Of a stretch of 7,828 bases of DNA, positions 5,757-7,828 are shown in pieces (positions within the stretch are counted from its first letter, which is position 1; each line of letters opens with the position of its first letter). The DNA is from Chloroflexota bacterium (GTDB taxonomy: Bacteria > Chloroflexota > Anaerolineae > Anaerolineales > Anaerolineaceae), in NCBI GenBank assembly GCA_023406965.1, contig JAEXTI010000013.1:1-7828 (forward strand), given 5' to 3'. Under the pieces are notes generated by a model. That model had not been told where the DNA came from. It made no database searches and saw only the letters and a program-made list of their open reading frames with translations. A program made the position numbers and the translations under genes.

Positions 5757-7828
5757 CTAATACCCCATCATCTTAATGAAAGCCTGGGCAATTTCGGGAT
5801 CAAACTGGCTTCCGGCTTGCTCGCGAATGTACTTGATGGCGCGATCTTCAGGCCAGGCTGGACGATAGACGCGCGGCGTGATCAGCGAATCCCATACGTC
5901 GATGACGGCAAACATGCGCGCCGCAAAGGGGATTTGCAGCCCGCGCAGCCCGCGGGGATAGCCGGAGCCGTCCCATTTTTCGTGGTGACAGTAGGGGATA
6001 TCCAGCGCTTTTTCAAGATACGAGATGTGCGCGAGTAAATCCATCGCATACTTGGGGTGCTGGCGCATGACCTCCCATTCCGCTTCGCTCAAAGGCCCTG
6101 CCTTGAGCAAGATCGAGTCTGGAATGGCCATCTTTCCGATATCATGCAGCAAGGCCCCGCGTCGCAAATGCGGAATCTCATCGGCGGTGAGGTGCATGGT
6201 TTGCGCCAGTTCAACGGTCAGTTCCGAAACGCGCTGCGTGTGTCCTTCCATCTCTCGATCGCGCAAATCCAGCGCATGCACCCAACCTTCCAGGGTGGCG
6301 TCATAAGCCAGGCTGAGTTCCTGGTTGGAGCGTTGCAACTGCTCATACAAATCGGCATTGTAAATGGCCAGCGAAATCTGGCCCGCCAGCAGCTCAAAAA
6401 AGTTCTTCCAATCTTCATCGCGTTCCTTGGGCGTTCGCGAGAAAATTTGCAGCACCCCTTTGACCTCGCTCTTCGAGATCAGGGGTGAGCTGACCCCGTT
6501 CACAAAGCTTTCCTCGGCGATGAACTGAGGCCAGTCCTTGTGCTGCGAGATATTGGTCAGGTTAGTGGTCATGGTGAGGGTGCGTTGCCCCAAGATGGCG
6601 TTGCCCGTATAGCTTTCTCCTACACGCAGAACCATGCGCTGCAGCCAGGAGGTGCGGAAGCCCGCCCCACTGCCATATTCGAGGGTTTGATTGACCGGGT
6701 TGTATAACAAAATAGCCGCCGCGTCCACGTCCAACTCGCGCATGACGTGCTCGATGAATATGATCAACACCAGGCGCAAATCAAAGCTGTTGCTGATAGC
6801 CAGATCAATGGTGCGCAGTGCATCCAGGCGGGTGAACTGGCGTTGAAGAACAAGCTGGGCTTCTTTTTGTTGGGTCACGTCGCGGCTGATGCCCTCAATG
6901 CCCACTGCTGCCCCGTTCTCATCGCACACGGTCACCGAGCGCTCTTCAATCCAAATCACCCGACCGTCCTTACCTCGCCAGCGAACCATGATCGGCTTGT
7001 CGCGCGGATCTGGTTTTACAGCGGCGCGATTGAGCAAGTGGCGATTTTCGGGAAGAATGATGCGCTGAACCAGGTCCGGCTCGCTGTAAAAATCTTCTGG
7101 GGTATAACCGGTTACCGCCAGCACTGCCGGGCTGATATATTCATAGTGAGGCACAGGATGTAACGCGATGCGGAAGATGATGTCGGGCGCATTATCGGCC
7201 AAACGACGGAAGCGGTTCTCGCTCTCGCGCAAGGCGGCTTGTTCGCGGGTCAATTGCGCGCGCGTGCAGACCTGTTCGATCAATGAAGGTAGTTTAAAAA
7301 GGTAACCGGTGTTTTTTACCAGATAATCAGCAGCCCCCAGCTTGAGGGTTTGGGTGGCGATATCCTCGTTGCCGTGTCCTGTCACCACCACCACCGGCAC
7401 ATCCAACTTGCGCACCTGGAAGATTTCTTTAAGAATGTCTAGGGCGCTTTCTCCAGCCAGATTGTAATCGAGGAGAACCAGATCGAAGTTGGCCTGATGG
7501 CCTCTCTCGGGTAGCAACGTGAGCATGTCCCGGCCCGACTTGGCCGACGTCAATTGAATGTGAGGGGCGTAATGAGCCAGGTGCTTGCGGGTCAATTCCA
7601 GATCGGTGGGGCTGTCTTCGCCATACAATACCCGCTGCGGCTGCGAGCGGCGGTCCTGTTCGGAACGAAAGCGCTGCAGCGCAGAGTCCAGTGTGCCCGG
7701 TAGTTGTGCCTGATATTCGGTATGTTTGACCAGATAATCTTGGGCGCCGGCCTTGAGAACCGTCACCGCGGTTTCCTCGTCGCCTTGGCCGGTGATGACC
7801 ACCACCGCCAGGGGCCAGTTCTGCTCGC
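5757..7828 (-). CDS. Multidomain signalling protein REC(partial)-REC-PAS-GAF-HD-GYP, N terminus beyond the right edge
   Basis: The frame is open to the right edge. The first initiation-type codon inside the window (GTG at 7805) falls within a receiver domain, preceded in frame by EQNWPLA, so it is an internal valine and the gene is 5'-truncated. Numbering from that codon: the end of REC1 (1-45; T5, K27 in DYLVK); complete REC2 (57-180; acidic pair E63-D64, phosphoacceptor D113, T142, K164); PAS/PAC (195-315, with WRGKDGRVIWIE and GIEGISRDVTQQ); GAF (about 325-485); coiled linker; HD-GYP (about 503-682). The HD-GYP has E518 and H522, H554-D555, K558, H583, H607-H608, DGSGYP (612-617) and D636, a full metal-ligand set including the glutamate linked to a trinuclear site. 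It should be a cytoplasmic c-di-GMP phosphodiesterase gated by phosphorylation and a ligand. No histidine kinase, GGDEF or EAL domain is visible. It ends 83 nt before the ABC ATPase start; a functional link is not shown. Confidence 0.92.
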   Translation of the reverse strand, partial: EQNWPLAVVVITGQGDEETAVTVLKAGAQDYLVKHTEYQAQLPGTLDSALQRFRSEQDRRSQPQRVLYGEDSPTDLELTRKHLAHYAPHIQLTSAKSGRDMLTLLPERGHQANFDLVLLDYNLAGESALDILKEIFQVRKLDVPVVVVTGHGNEDIATQTLKLGAADYLVKNTGYLFKLPSLIEQVCTRAQLTREQAALRESENRFRRLADNAPDIIFRIALHPVPHYEYISPAVLAVTGYTPEDFYSEPDLVQRIILPENRHLLNRAAVKPDPRDKPIMVRWRGKDGRVIWIEERSVTVCDENGAAVGIEGISRDVTQQKEAQLVLQRQFTRLDALRTIDLAISNSFDLRLVLIIFIEHVMRELDVDAAAILLYNPVNQTLEYGSGAGFRTSWLQRMVLRVGESYTGNAILGQRTLTMTTNLTNISQHKDWPQFIAEESFVNGVSSPLISKSEVKGVLQIFSRTPKERDEDWKNFFELLAGQISLAIYNADLYEQLQRSNQELSLAYDATLEGWVHALDLRDREMEGHTQRVSELTVELAQTMHLTADEIPHLRRGALLHDIGKMAIPDSILLKAGPLSEAEWEVMRQHPKYAMDLLAHISYLEKALDIPYCHHEKWDGSGYPRGLRGLQIPFAARMFAVIDVWDSLITPRVYRPAWPEDRAIKYIREQAGSQFDPEIAQAFIKMMGY

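Noticed and set aside
7803..7805. GTG at 7805 as the true start of the signalling protein.
   Set aside because: It falls in the fourth strand of a receiver domain, and the in-frame codons before it (EQNWPLA) continue the domain to the window edge, so the gene is truncated by the window.

Overview
Every gene I can support in this window lies on the minus strand, so transcription runs from the right edge to the left. The sequence is moderately GC-rich and densely coding, with no gap of 300 bases without a gene. I see no rRNA, tRNA, CRISPR array, insertion sequence or origin. The style of the multidomain receiver/PAS/GAF/HD-GYP protein, together with a BMP-type nucleoside ABC cassette and moderate-to-high GC, suggests a Chloroflexota bacterium, perhaps class Anaerolineae. 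This is an inference from family resemblance; nothing in the window proves the taxon.

Right part (5757-7828): the C-terminal portion of a large cytoplasmic signalling protein that continues past the right edge. It has the end of one receiver (REC) domain, then a complete REC, a PAS with its PAC tail, a GAF and a C-terminal HD-GYP domain. It is probably a phospho-controlled and ligand-controlled cyclic-di-GMP phosphodiesterase.

Middle (1521-5752): a short intergenic region carries a plausible extended -10 promoter and a small imperfect inverted repeat. It is followed by a tightly packed ABC importer operon: a double-NBD ATPase (4108-5673), a first permease (2791-4095, GTG start) and a second permease (1521-2789). 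Their order and sequence motifs match the nucleoside-uptake cassette known in Bacillus subtilis as NupO-NupP-NupQ (formerly YufO-P-Q). The usual fourth component, the BMP-family substrate-binding lipoprotein, is not in the window.

Left part (1-1493): three further genes follow on the same strand with short gaps (27, 4 and 36 nt) and are probably in the same transcript. They are a small DUF493/YbeD-like protein, a ten-helix EamA/DMT-family transporter, and the N-terminal part of a GNAT acetyltransferase of the RimJ/RimL type that runs off the left edge.

Most of the content belongs to known families. I do not see a convincing undescribed system. The points most worth a second look are the importer without a neighbouring binding protein, the unusually long N-terminal membrane extension of the second permease, the DUF493 gene attached to the transporter operon, and the receiver array feeding an HD-GYP output.
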